The position numbers and the translations under genes were made by a program. The notes beneath the pieces are model-generated. The model was given only the letters and a program-made list of their open reading frames with translations. It was not told the origin of the DNA and made no database searches. This document shows, in pieces, positions 6,215 to 13,571 of a stretch of 13,571 nucleotides of DNA; position 1 is the first letter of the stretch, and every line of letters begins with the position of its first letter. This DNA is from Acidaminococcaceae bacterium (GTDB lineage: Bacteria; Bacillota; Negativicutes; Acidaminococcales; Acidaminococcaceae). The DNA is taken from positions 1-13,571 of the forward strand of contig DOSQ01000145.1 of NCBI GenBank assembly GCA_003512125.1. Reading direction: 5' to 3'.

Positions 6215-7558
6215 TTATTTTTTGTTCATAATGGATTCGCATGTTCTCAATATATCTTCGTCTTTTTCTCCGTCTAAAATTACATGCCCGACTACCTTAC
6301 GTTTTTCCGTTGCACCGCCAATCATCCTGGCTGCAGCATTGATAGCCAGTTGTCCATGTTCAAAAGTAAGACCGCCCTGCATATATGCGTTAAAAGGTGC
6401 TCTCATGGGGCCATCTGCACTTAATTCGATAGAAGAACCCTGAACAAATGTTCCGGCTGCCATAATTATTTTATCCTGGTATCCCGGAATGTAGTCCGGC
6501 ACAGGCGTTACATGTGCATCTACCGGGGAATTGATTTGGATTGCTACACAGAAGTTTTCCAGATTTTGCGGTGTCTTTAACGTGATCGCCTGAATAATGT
6601 CATGGCGGATCTCATAGTGTAACGGTTTTACCTTATACCCTAATTTATGGAAAACGGCTGCAGCATACACTGCTGTTTTAACCGCCTGCATTACCACATG
6701 TGGAGCCATAAATAATCCCTGATAGAGTTCTCTGGCTGTATCGCCTAAGGTAGCGCCCATTTCTCCGGCAAGGCCCGGAGCTGTCAGACGGCAGGCCGCA
6801 TTATAAACAAGATCTTTTCTGCCTACGATATAACCGCCGGTAGGCGCCAATCCCCCTCCTACATTTTTAATCAGAGAACCGGCCATCAGATCCGCGCCGA
6901 AATCTGTCGGCTCCTTTTCTTCCGTAAATTCACCGTAACAATTATCTACAAAGCAGATTATATCTTCCCGTACTTTATGTACTTCCCGGATTAACCGGGC
7001 AATAGAATCTACATCTAAGGTTCCCCGTTCGCTGCTGTATCCGCAGGAACGCTGTATATGCACCATTTTCGTCTTTTCGGTAATCGCATCGCATACGGCA
7101 TTGATATCCACATACTTATCAATCATGGGGATTTCCTTATAAATAACGCCTGAATCTGTCAGAGATCCGGGAATTTTTTTCGGGAATCCGATAATCGTCT
7201 GCATGGTATCATACGGTATGCCTGTAGCGCCGATCACTTCATCACCGGGTTTCAGATTGCCCAGCATGGCGACAGCCAGCGCGTGGGTTCCCGAAACAAA
7301 CTGAGGGCGTACCAAAGCGGCTTCAGTCCGGAAAATATCTGCAAAAATAGCATCTAACTTTTCCCTGCCAAGATCATTATAGGCATAGCCGGTAGTAGGC
7401 TTCATATAAAAATCAGATACCTGATGCTTCCGGAATGCCGCAATCACTTTCTCAGTATTCTTTAAAGCAATTGTATCGTAATAATGCTTCTGCTTTTCCA
7501 CTTCCTTTCTTGCATATTCAAAGATAGAATCAAAGTCCATTACCTTTTTTATAATCAT
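6215..7558 (-). CDS. PLP-dependent enzyme, methionine-gamma-lyase / 'aluminium resistance' family (YnbB-like)
   Basis: The 447-residue protein is a fold-type I PLP enzyme of the group often annotated as aluminium resistance protein or methionine gamma-lyase-like (Bacillus YnbB). Visible landmarks are FVSGTHALAVAMLG (87-100, cofactor phosphate region), FVDNCYGEF (203-211, Asp205 likely touching the pyridine nitrogen), GSLIKNVGGGLAPTGGY (227-243, Lys231 likely the Schiff-base lysine) and a glycine-rich C-terminal domain with QGSSIELSADGPMRAP. The substrate is unproven; sulphur amino acid lyase activity is a family-level guess. No membrane segment is seen, so it should be cytosolic. The start at 7558 follows AGGTGAT (7568-7574), and this ribosome binding site overlaps the hflX stop codon (7569-7571), which points to translational coupling. 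It is the last gene of the leftward operon and ends near the bidirectional terminator. The same hflX-lyase order occurs in Bacillus (ynbA-ynbB). Confidence 0.88.
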   Translation of the reverse strand: MIIKKVMDFDSIFEYARKEVEKQKHYYDTIALKNTEKVIAAFRKHQVSDFYMKPTTGYAYNDLGREKLDAIFADIFRTEAALVRPQFVSGTHALAVAMLGNLKPGDEVIGATGIPYDTMQTIIGFPKKIPGSLTDSGVIYKEIPMIDKYVDINAVCDAITEKTKMVHIQRSCGYSSERGTLDVDSIARLIREVHKVREDIICFVDNCYGEFTEEKEPTDFGADLMAGSLIKNVGGGLAPTGGYIVGRKDLVYNAACRLTAPGLAGEMGATLGDTARELYQGLFMAPHVVMQAVKTAVYAAAVFHKLGYKVKPLHYEIRHDIIQAITLKTPQNLENFCVAIQINSPVDAHVTPVPDYIPGYQDKIIMAAGTFVQGSSIELSADGPMRAPFNAYMQGGLTFEHGQLAINAAARMIGGATEKRKVVGHVILDGEKDEDILRTCESIMNKK

Positions 7559-7568
7559 AAAAAAACTA

Positions 7569-9386
7569 TCACCTGACTATTATAAATTTTTCCCAACGAT
7601 TTATTTCGTCGGCCTGAATCCTGACTTGCATTTTAATTCCTTCCGCCTCATAATCCTGCGACAGCACCGTTCCTGTTTCAAACAGTTTTGCCGCAACACC
7701 GGAGTCGCTGTAAGGAATTAACATCGTAACTTCCACAGACTTCAACTTCAAATGGTCTGTGATTACTTCTAACAATCTGTCCAGCCCGATTTGTTTTTTG
7801 GCTGAAATACAGACACTGTCCGGAATTGCTTTCAGTTGCTCTAAAAGGCCGCTGTCTTCCGGCAGCTTATCAATTTTATTAAACACGCTTAATACCGGTT
7901 TATCCTGTGCACCAACCTCCTGTAATACCCGGTAAACCGCTTCACTCTGCTCTTTATACAATGGATGGCTCACATCGATGACGTGGACCAGAAGATCCGC
8001 ATCAAGAGTTTCTTCCAGCGTGGATTTGAAGGCTGCAATCAGCTGATGCGGAAGACGCTGGATAAAGCCTACCGTATCTGTTAAAATTGCCTGTCTCTTA
8101 TCCGGAAGAACTAACTGACGTGTAGTCGGATCCAATGTAGCAAACAACTGATCCTTTTCATATACATCGGAATTTGTCAGCACATTCAACAGAGTCGACT
8201 TACCGGCATTGGTATAACCTACCAGACTGACCGAAGGCACCTGGTTTTTATTGCGGTGTGAACGGTGCAGCTTTCGGACATTCTGCACCTTGTCAATACA
8301 ACCTTTAATGTAAGCAATACGGTCACGGATCATACGCCGGTCGGTTTCCAGTTTCGTCTCACCGGGACCCCTGGTCCCGATACCGCCGCCCAAACGGGAA
8401 AGGGAAAGCCCCTGTCCCATGATCCGTGGCAGTGTATATTGCAGCTGTGCCAGTTCAACCTGCAGTTTACCCTCATTGGTCCGTGCCCGTTGCGCAAAAA
8501 TATCAAGAATCAGCGCGGTACGGTCCAATACCTTAATGCCCAGCGACTGCTCCAGATTCCGCTGCTGGGCAGGTGATAATTCTTCATCAAACACACAGAG
8601 ATCAATGTCTTCCTGCTGGGCGAACAAAGCCAGGTCCCGTACCTTCCCGCGCCCGATAAAGAATCCCGGATCCGGTTTGGGCCTCTTCTGCAAAAACTTT
8701 GCAATTACCTCAGCGCCGGCCGTCTCAGCCAGCTGCCGCAGTTCTTCCAGTGAATCTTCGCTGGTCCAGAGCCTGTCCTGTTTTCCGTATTCCAGGCTGA
8801 CCAGCATGGTACGCTCCGGCCGTTGCTCCAGTTTTCGGTCGTCATCGGTAACTGCCAGCCGTTTTTCCGCTGAACTTATAATGTTGGGAAGAAATATGGT
8901 TTCCAGCGCCTCTAATCTTAAGACGCCGTACTCCTCCGCCGTATACTGTCCGTACTCGTCCTTACCGGTAATGATGGCAAAATTCAGAACTGATTCTTCC
9001 GGATTCTCATCATTCACACCGATGGCTGCCATCAAATCATATTTGTGGTTGCGCAAAGCCGAAAGATCGACCCCGCTTAATTGCGGATTTCCCCCTGGAT
9101 GTGTATGAATGCAGCGAATTCCGCTTAACCGCCCGGTTCCCCTTCTGCCCGGCAGATTCGGTAACGAAACGGTACTGCTGTCTCCGACGGCAACGCTCAG
9201 CACGTTCCCTTTCCGGTCCAGAAAAATATTGACTTCCCTGTTGACTGCTGAAGTAATTTCTGCCATACGTATGGCAATTTCCTTCGACACCAGCTGCCAG
9301 GGAGGCACCCTCAAATCATACAGTTGGATCAGCAACTCCATGAATTTAGTCTTTAACCCATCTGTATTCCCAAGAACTTCCTTCAT
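7569..9386 (-). CDS. hflX: HflX ribosome-associated GTPase with N-terminal JAMM-like extension
   Basis: At 605 residues this is much longer than the ~420-430 of classical HflX. Residues ~190-605 are standard: the N-domain (PDPGFFIGRGKV, FDEELSPAQQRNLE), the HflX hallmark RLGGGIGTRGPGETKLE (331-347), G1 GYTNAGKST (390-398), the switch II region DTVGFIQRLP (437-446), G4 NKID (503-506), G5 SAK (528-530) and a C-terminal subdomain. HflX binds the 50S subunit and splits stalled or hibernating ribosomes under stress. Residues 1-~180 are extra and include IHTHPGGNPQLSGVDLSAL: His94, His96, Ser104 and Asp107 fit the JAMM metallopeptidase pattern HxH-x7-S-x2-D exactly, with Glu51 a possible catalytic acid. 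The ATG at 9386 follows AAGGAGA (9396-9402), which overlaps the stop codon of the helicase gene, so the two are probably coupled. Confidence 0.95.
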   Translation of the reverse strand: MKEVLGNTDGLKTKFMELLIQLYDLRVPPWQLVSKEIAIRMAEITSAVNREVNIFLDRKGNVLSVAVGDSSTVSLPNLPGRRGTGRLSGIRCIHTHPGGNPQLSGVDLSALRNHKYDLMAAIGVNDENPEESVLNFAIITGKDEYGQYTAEEYGVLRLEALETIFLPNIISSAEKRLAVTDDDRKLEQRPERTMLVSLEYGKQDRLWTSEDSLEELRQLAETAGAEVIAKFLQKRPKPDPGFFIGRGKVRDLALFAQQEDIDLCVFDEELSPAQQRNLEQSLGIKVLDRTALILDIFAQRARTNEGKLQVELAQLQYTLPRIMGQGLSLSRLGGGIGTRGPGETKLETDRRMIRDRIAYIKGCIDKVQNVRKLHRSHRNKNQVPSVSLVGYTNAGKSTLLNVLTNSDVYEKDQLFATLDPTTRQLVLPDKRQAILTDTVGFIQRLPHQLIAAFKSTLEETLDADLLVHVIDVSHPLYKEQSEAVYRVLQEVGAQDKPVLSVFNKIDKLPEDSGLLEQLKAIPDSVCISAKKQIGLDRLLEVITDHLKLKSVEVTMLIPYSDSGVAAKLFETGTVLSQDYEAEGIKMQVRIQADEINRWEKFIIVR

Positions 9387-9400
9387 TCCAAACCATCTCC

Positions 9401-11008
9401 TTACTCTTTGGAATGCGCAGGCTCGATATTAACCTTATAGCCCCGGATACTGTTTTTATGCATCACGGCCAGTACCCGTTCGGCATACTGTTCCGGTACC
9501 TCAACAAAGGAAAACTTATCAAAAATATTAATCAGGCCGATGGAACGTCCCGGAATGTCAGCTTCTTTGGCAATTGTCCGTACCAGTTCAGGTACTGTGA
9601 CCTTCTGGCTGCGTCCGACGTTCAGGAAGAACCGGACCATACCCGGACGGCCTCCGGTATTGGACAGATTCTGAACAGTGAGATCGCTGATCGTGTTCTT
9701 TTCTTCCTTTATCTCAAGGGCCCTGTTCCCTTCCTGCATCAGTTTTAACGCAGCGGCCGCAATTTCTTCCACTTCATACTCTTTGGCCAGCCTCGTTACT
9801 ACAGGCATATACTCCCCATAATTTCCCATTTCCAGCAGGGCCTGCATCTTGGAAATGATCTGTTCACGCTGATGCTCCAGTACATCGGTAGTGGTCGGCA
9901 GTTCCCGACGGCGGATACGCGTTTTGGCGATCCGTTCGATCAGTTTCAGCTGACGGAATTCCCTCGGTAAAATAAATGTCAGTGCCACGCCGGTATTCCC
10001 TGCCCGGCCTGTACGGCCGATACGGTGTACATAACTCTCCGGATCCTGGGGTATATCAAAGTTGATAACATACTGCACATTGTCAATATCCAGCCCCCGG
10101 GCCGCAACATCTGTAGCAATCAGGATATCCAGACGCCCTTCCCTGAATTTTTTCATGACACGGTCCCGCTGGGCCTGGCTCAGATCGCCGTGCAGTCCTT
10201 CCGCCAAATAACCTCTGCTCCCCAGTGAGGCGGTCAGATCATCAACACCCCGCTTGGTACGGCAGAAAATGATACTTTTTCCTTCGATGCCAGCGTCAAG
10301 CAGCCGGGAAATACCTTCAATCTTATCACGGGTCTCAAAATAATACTGATCGATCAGAGGGACGGTAATATCTTCTTTACTTACCGTTACAATTTGCGGT
10401 GCCCGCATGTATTTTTTCGTAAGGCTCAGGATCGGACGCGGCATTGTGGCAGAAAACAGCATGGTCTGCCGTTCGGCAGGAACGTTCGCCATGATTTCTT
10501 CCATATCGTCGATGAATCCCATATCCAGCATTTCATCCGCTTCATCCAGTACCAGATAACGCACATGGTTCAGCTTTATGGTTCCACGGCGGATATGGTC
10601 CAGCAGACGGCCCGGCGTACCGATTACGATCTGCACTCCGCTTTTCAGGGCGCGGATCTGCCGGTCAATGGGCTGCCCACCGTATACAGGTACTACTTTG
10701 ATCCGTTTGTTGCGGCCAATTTTACCGATTTCTTCCGAAACCTGGATCGCCAGCTCCCGCGTAGGACTCATGACCAGCGCCTGGATGTGCCTGTGGTCTT
10801 CGATCCCCTGAATGATAGGAATACCAAAGGCGGCCGTTTTACCTGTGCCGGTCTGGGCCTGACCGATGATATCTTTTCCTTCTAATAATAACGGAACTGC
10901 CTGCTGCTGAATCGGCGACGGTTCTTCGAAGCCCATCTCCCGTAATGCGGCTACGATACGTTTTTCCAATATCAAATCGCCAAAATTATCTGTCTGTGTC
11001 ATGGTCAT
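9401..11008 (-). CDS. deaD: DEAD-box ATP-dependent RNA helicase with DbpA-type RNA-binding domain
   Basis: From the ATG at 11008 (GGAGG at 11018-11022) the protein has 535 residues. It shows all core motifs: Q motif GFEEPSPIQQQAV (26-38), motif I AQTGTGKT (51-58), PTREL (82-86), TPGR (131-134), DEAD (155-158), SAT (186-188), ARGLDI (303-308) and HRIGRTGRAG (328-337). After a helical linker, residues ~455-530 (RPGMVRFFLNVGRSQKV, GLINIFDKFSFVEVP) match the DbpA/DeaD C-terminal RNA-binding domain. Such helicases unwind short RNA duplexes in ribosome assembly, cold adaptation and mRNA decay. DeaD is a family-level name; CshA or DbpA are possible alternatives. The frame stays open upstream to 11062, but that would deepen the overlap with cinA and skips the ribosome binding site. 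Even so, the first 23 bp overlap the 3' end of cinA, and its stop overlaps the hflX ribosome binding site. Confidence 0.95.
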   Translation of the reverse strand: MTMTQTDNFGDLILEKRIVAALREMGFEEPSPIQQQAVPLLLEGKDIIGQAQTGTGKTAAFGIPIIQGIEDHRHIQALVMSPTRELAIQVSEEIGKIGRNKRIKVVPVYGGQPIDRQIRALKSGVQIVIGTPGRLLDHIRRGTIKLNHVRYLVLDEADEMLDMGFIDDMEEIMANVPAERQTMLFSATMPRPILSLTKKYMRAPQIVTVSKEDITVPLIDQYYFETRDKIEGISRLLDAGIEGKSIIFCRTKRGVDDLTASLGSRGYLAEGLHGDLSQAQRDRVMKKFREGRLDILIATDVAARGLDIDNVQYVINFDIPQDPESYVHRIGRTGRAGNTGVALTFILPREFRQLKLIERIAKTRIRRRELPTTTDVLEHQREQIISKMQALLEMGNYGEYMPVVTRLAKEYEVEEIAAAALKLMQEGNRALEIKEEKNTISDLTVQNLSNTGGRPGMVRFFLNVGRSQKVTVPELVRTIAKEADIPGRSIGLINIFDKFSFVEVPEQYAERVLAVMHKNSIRGYKVNIEPAHSKE

Positions 11009-12275
11009 GAATCGTTTCCTCCGAATGATTATTTGGACTTTCTTTGAGCCGGTCCAGGGCAAAACTCAAAGCTGCCATGGCCGCTCTGTGTTTAATCTGT
11101 GACCGTGTGCCGCCAAAATTATATTTCCGGCACAACTCGCCGTTTGCATCTGCAACAGCTATATAAACCAGACCTACCGGCTTTTTGCGGGTTCCTCCGC
11201 CAGGGCCGGCCAGGCCCGTAATACTTACTGCCATATCGGAACCGATTGCTTCCCGTACCCCTCTTGCCATCTCAACCGCGGTCTCTTCGCTCACGGCTCC
11301 TTTTTTCGCCAGCGTTGTTTTGCTGACATGAATGACCTGGTTTTTCACTTCGTCCGTATACGATATAACAGAACCCTTCACATATTCCGAACTGCCCGGT
11401 ACGTCAGTCATCATGCTGGAGGCAAGTCCGCCTGTACAGGATTCCGCAAAGGCAATCGTCTGCTGCCGGCATAAAAGTTCCTTACCAAGTACCTCAGGCA
11501 GCGTATCATCGTCATATCCGTATACATAAGTCCCGATGACTTTTTCCACTTTTTCCTGCATGCCGGCAATCAATGCGTCTGCTTTTTCGGCCGAAGGTGC
11601 TTTGGCTGTCAGACGGACCAGGATTTCCCCATGCCTTGCATAAAGAGCAATCGTCGGATTCGTCTGGTTTATAATTATATCGTCCAGCTTTTCTGCCAGG
11701 TTCGACTCGCCGATACCCCGCAGTTTCAATGTGTGTGATTTGATGATCCCCAGATGCGGAAAGCGCTGTTCAAAATAAGGGAACAGTTCTTTTTCACATA
11801 CAGTTTTTAATTCAAACGGCGGTCCGGGCAGCATGACAAAAGTAGTATCGCCCTGCTCCAGTACAAGTCCCGGCGCCGTTCCTGCCTCGTTATGCAAAAC
11901 AACAGCCCCGCTGGGAACCAAAGCCTGTTTTTCATTGTTTTCCGCAATACAGATATTCCGCCTGGACAACAGTTCATGGATATGGTTCCACACTTCCAGA
12001 TTCATATACATGTCTACGCCGCAATAATCTGCAATCATTTCTTTTGTAATATCGCCCCGGGTCGGTCCCAGACCACCGCTGGTAATAATGACATCAGCGC
12101 GTTTGACCGCGATATCCAGCACTTCTTTCATACGCGCCGGATTATCCCCCACTGTTGTCTGGTATAAGACATCAAAACCGCGCCGGTTCAGTTCCTGCGC
12201 CAGCCAGGTAAAGTTTGTATTTAAAATTTCTCCCAGAAGAAGTTCCGTACCGGTTGTAATAACCTCTACTCTCAT
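10986..12275 (-). CDS. cinA: CinA-family protein: competence/damage domain plus nicotinamide-nucleotide amidase
   Basis: From the ATG at 12275 the protein has 429 residues, normal for two-domain CinA. The N-terminal half is the molybdopterin-binding-like COG1058 domain: EVITTGTELLLGEILNTN (4-21), SGGLGPTRGDITKE (66-79, where the family usually has DD), LPGPPFE (149-155) and RGIGES (186-191). In related proteins this domain has ADP-ribose pyrophosphatase activity. The C-terminal half is the PncC domain, with AESCTGG (277-283, Ser279 the likely nucleophile) and ITGLAGPGGGTRKKPVGLVY (352-371); it deamidates nicotinamide mononucleotide to recycle NAD. The start is chosen because MRVEVITTGTE is the conserved N-terminus and GGGAGGGA (12281-12288) precedes it; an in-frame upstream start at 12311 would overlap rimO. 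The gap to rimO is 28 bp. In many Firmicutes cinA precedes recA, but not here. Confidence 0.95.
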   Translation of the reverse strand: MRVEVITTGTELLLGEILNTNFTWLAQELNRRGFDVLYQTTVGDNPARMKEVLDIAVKRADVIITSGGLGPTRGDITKEMIADYCGVDMYMNLEVWNHIHELLSRRNICIAENNEKQALVPSGAVVLHNEAGTAPGLVLEQGDTTFVMLPGPPFELKTVCEKELFPYFEQRFPHLGIIKSHTLKLRGIGESNLAEKLDDIIINQTNPTIALYARHGEILVRLTAKAPSAEKADALIAGMQEKVEKVIGTYVYGYDDDTLPEVLGKELLCRQQTIAFAESCTGGLASSMMTDVPGSSEYVKGSVISYTDEVKNQVIHVSKTTLAKKGAVSEETAVEMARGVREAIGSDMAVSITGLAGPGGGTRKKPVGLVYIAVADANGELCRKYNFGGTRSQIKHRAAMAALSFALDRLKESPNNHSEETIHDHDTDR

Positions 12276-12303
12276 CTGGCTCCCTCCCTTGTTTTGCTGT
12301 ATG

Positions 12304-13571
12304 TCAGACACGGGTCGCTACTACCTCATACGCAAAGCCCTGTTCTATCCGTACGCGGATAAAATCGCCCGGGTTCAGTCCGGGGGCATTTTCTATAAAA
12401 ATACTGCCATCGATATCCGGCGCTTCCCGGTAACTGCGGGCTGCTGCCAGATTCTCTTCCTCCGACTCGTAGCCTTCCACGACAACTTCCAGTTCCCTGT
12501 CTTCCATTGACCGGTGGGTTTCTTCAGAAATTCCGGCCTGTATTGCCATCAGTTCGTCATAACGGTCCTGTTTTGTTTCTTCCGGAATCTGATCCGGCAT
12601 AGATGCCGCAGCCGTGTTTTCTTCCTGTGAATATTGGAATACGCCTGCGTTTTCAAATCTCTGCTCTTTCACAAATTCTTTTAAAACAGCAAAATCTTCT
12701 TCCGTTTCGCCAGGGAACCCTACGATAAAGGTTGTACGTATCACAATATCGGGGATCCGCTCCCGCAATTTCTTAAGGAGGATTTTCGTTTCCTGTAACT
12801 TATCCCGGCGGCGCATCGCACGTAATAACCGGTCGCTTGCATGCTGCAGCGGCAGATCTACATAATGGCAGACTTTCGGCAAGGTGGCATACGCTTCAAT
12901 CAGTTCGTCTGTAAACGTATTAGGATAAGAATATAAAACGCGGATCCATTTTAAACCAGGCAATGCATTCAGATCGCGTAACAGCTCCGCCAGCCGGAGC
13001 TTTCCGTACAGGTCCTGCCCGTAACGTGTCGTATCCTGGGCAATGACCACCAGTTCCTTTACACCCCGCTCTACCAAATCCCGGGCTTCTGCCATCACCT
13101 GCTCATAGGGTTTGCTGGTATAGCGCCCCCGGATCAGCGGGATGGCACAAAAGGAACAGAAATTGTCGCAGCCTTCTGCAATTTTCAGATATGCCATGTA
13201 CGGATCGGTAGTCAGTTTACGCGGATCCGGCAGCGGTTCAGCTTCTTTTGGTATGTCAGGCCGGGATAAAGCAACCGTGTGTATTTTTTCTACCTTTTTT
13301 AAAGGCGGCAAGTCTTCCTTTTTTATATGAAGTACACGGGTTCCCTGCATGACACGTTCAATGACCTGTCCGATATCTTTATATACATTTGTCCCAATAA
13401 TTGCATCCACTTCCGGCATATCCTGAAACAATTCCTGCGCATAGCGCTGGGCCAGACAGCCGGTCACGATAAGATACCGGCAGCAGCCTTCCGTTTTATA
13501 GGCCGCCATGGTAAGGATCGTATCTATGGATTCCTGTTTGGCAGGTTCAATAAAGCCGCAGGTATTGACAA
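12304..13571 (-). CDS. rimO: Ribosomal protein S12 methylthiotransferase RimO, 5' partial
   Basis: The frame is open through the right edge: upstream of the ATG at 13509 it continues as VNTCGFIEPAKQESIDTIL, the conserved RimO N-terminal segment, so roughly 45 N-terminal residues are outside the window. Visible parts are cysteines of the N-terminal MTTase domain (VNTCG, and TGCLAQRY), the radical SAM motif CDNFCSFC (Cys codons starting at 13168-13170), VIAQDTTRYGQD, a DLPLQHASDRLLRAMRR strand typical of RimO/MiaB, and a C-terminal TRAM domain (from about VVVEGYESEEENL to the end). The S12-type rather than tRNA-type assignment rests on CGFIE..K.ESIDTI and QDTTRYG. The enzyme uses two 4Fe-4S clusters and SAM to methylthiolate an aspartate of ribosomal protein S12. 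It is the first visible gene of the leftward operon; any promoter lies beyond the window. Confidence 0.95.
   Translation of the reverse strand, partial: VNTCGFIEPAKQESIDTILTMAAYKTEGCCRYLIVTGCLAQRYAQELFQDMPEVDAIIGTNVYKDIGQVIERVMQGTRVLHIKKEDLPPLKKVEKIHTVALSRPDIPKEAEPLPDPRKLTTDPYMAYLKIAEGCDNFCSFCAIPLIRGRYTSKPYEQVMAEARDLVERGVKELVVIAQDTTRYGQDLYGKLRLAELLRDLNALPGLKWIRVLYSYPNTFTDELIEAYATLPKVCHYVDLPLQHASDRLLRAMRRRDKLQETKILLKKLRERIPDIVIRTTFIVGFPGETEEDFAVLKEFVKEQRFENAGVFQYSQEENTAAASMPDQIPEETKQDRYDELMAIQAGISEETHRSMEDRELEVVVEGYESEEENLAAARSYREAPDIDGSIFIENAPGLNPGDFIRVRIEQGFAYEVVATRV

Noticed and set aside
8419..9108. Open frame of 229 codons on the + strand
   Set aside because: It lies antisense to hflX, whose motifs are unmistakable. 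Its product is a serine- and arginine-rich low-information sequence typical of reverse-strand shadow frames.
10394..10885. Open frame of 163 codons on the + strand
   Set aside because: It is antisense to the DEAD-box core (motifs I to III region) and has no ribosome binding site or recognisable domain.
12088..12510. Open frame of 140 codons on the + strand across the cinA/rimO junction
   Set aside because: It is antisense to two well-supported genes and lacks any ribosome binding site or domain.

Overview
The window looks like chromosomal DNA of a Firmicutes bacterium. The evidence is a Bacillus-type SOS box on a consensus lexA promoter, strong AGGAGG-type ribosome binding sites, and an hflX plus methionine-gamma-lyase-like pair close to lexA that recalls the Bacillus ynbA-ynbB-lexA neighbourhood. 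Moderate GC, exported proteins with ordinary signal peptides and the gene order would fit the Negativicutes (Acidaminococcus or Phascolarctobacterium relatives). That family-level placement is inference. I see no tRNA, rRNA, CRISPR array, insertion sequence or phage gene.

Left part, + strand. The window opens inside a gene for the small subunit of NADPH-dependent glutamate synthase or its NfnB look-alike (1-1301), cut by the window edge. A 118-bp gap with short inverted repeats follows. Next come three genes for exported proteins of unknown function (1420-2040, 2067-3515, 3554-4912), probably one operon, closed by a clear intrinsic terminator (4957-4996). The second and third are full-length diverged paralogues. 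The group is visibly more AT-rich than the gltA-like gene.

Middle, 4913-5401. This gap is not empty. It holds the terminator, a well-placed 34-codon basic small ORF (5050-5154), a TTGACA hexamer followed by an AT palindrome (5161-5214), and the lexA control region: a 16-bp palindrome, an SOS box and a consensus promoter. lexA (5402-6067) follows. A bidirectional terminator (6150-6184) separates it from the convergent gene set.

Right part, - strand. Five genes read right to left with tiny gaps or overlaps: rimO (cut by the right edge), cinA, a DEAD-box RNA helicase, hflX, and a PLP enzyme of the methionine-gamma-lyase/'aluminium resistance' family. Ribosome binding sites overlap the preceding stop codons or genes, so this looks like one translationally coupled operon. 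Its themes are ribosome modification (RimO), ribosome rescue or splitting (HflX), RNA remodelling (DEAD helicase) and NAD repair/salvage (CinA).

The most noteworthy points are an HflX whose N-terminal extension carries an exact JAMM metalloprotease signature (HxH-x7-S-x2-D), the tandem exported paralogues, the unlisted small basic ORF upstream of lexA, and the layered lexA control region. I do not see a clearly new multi-gene defence or biosynthetic system.
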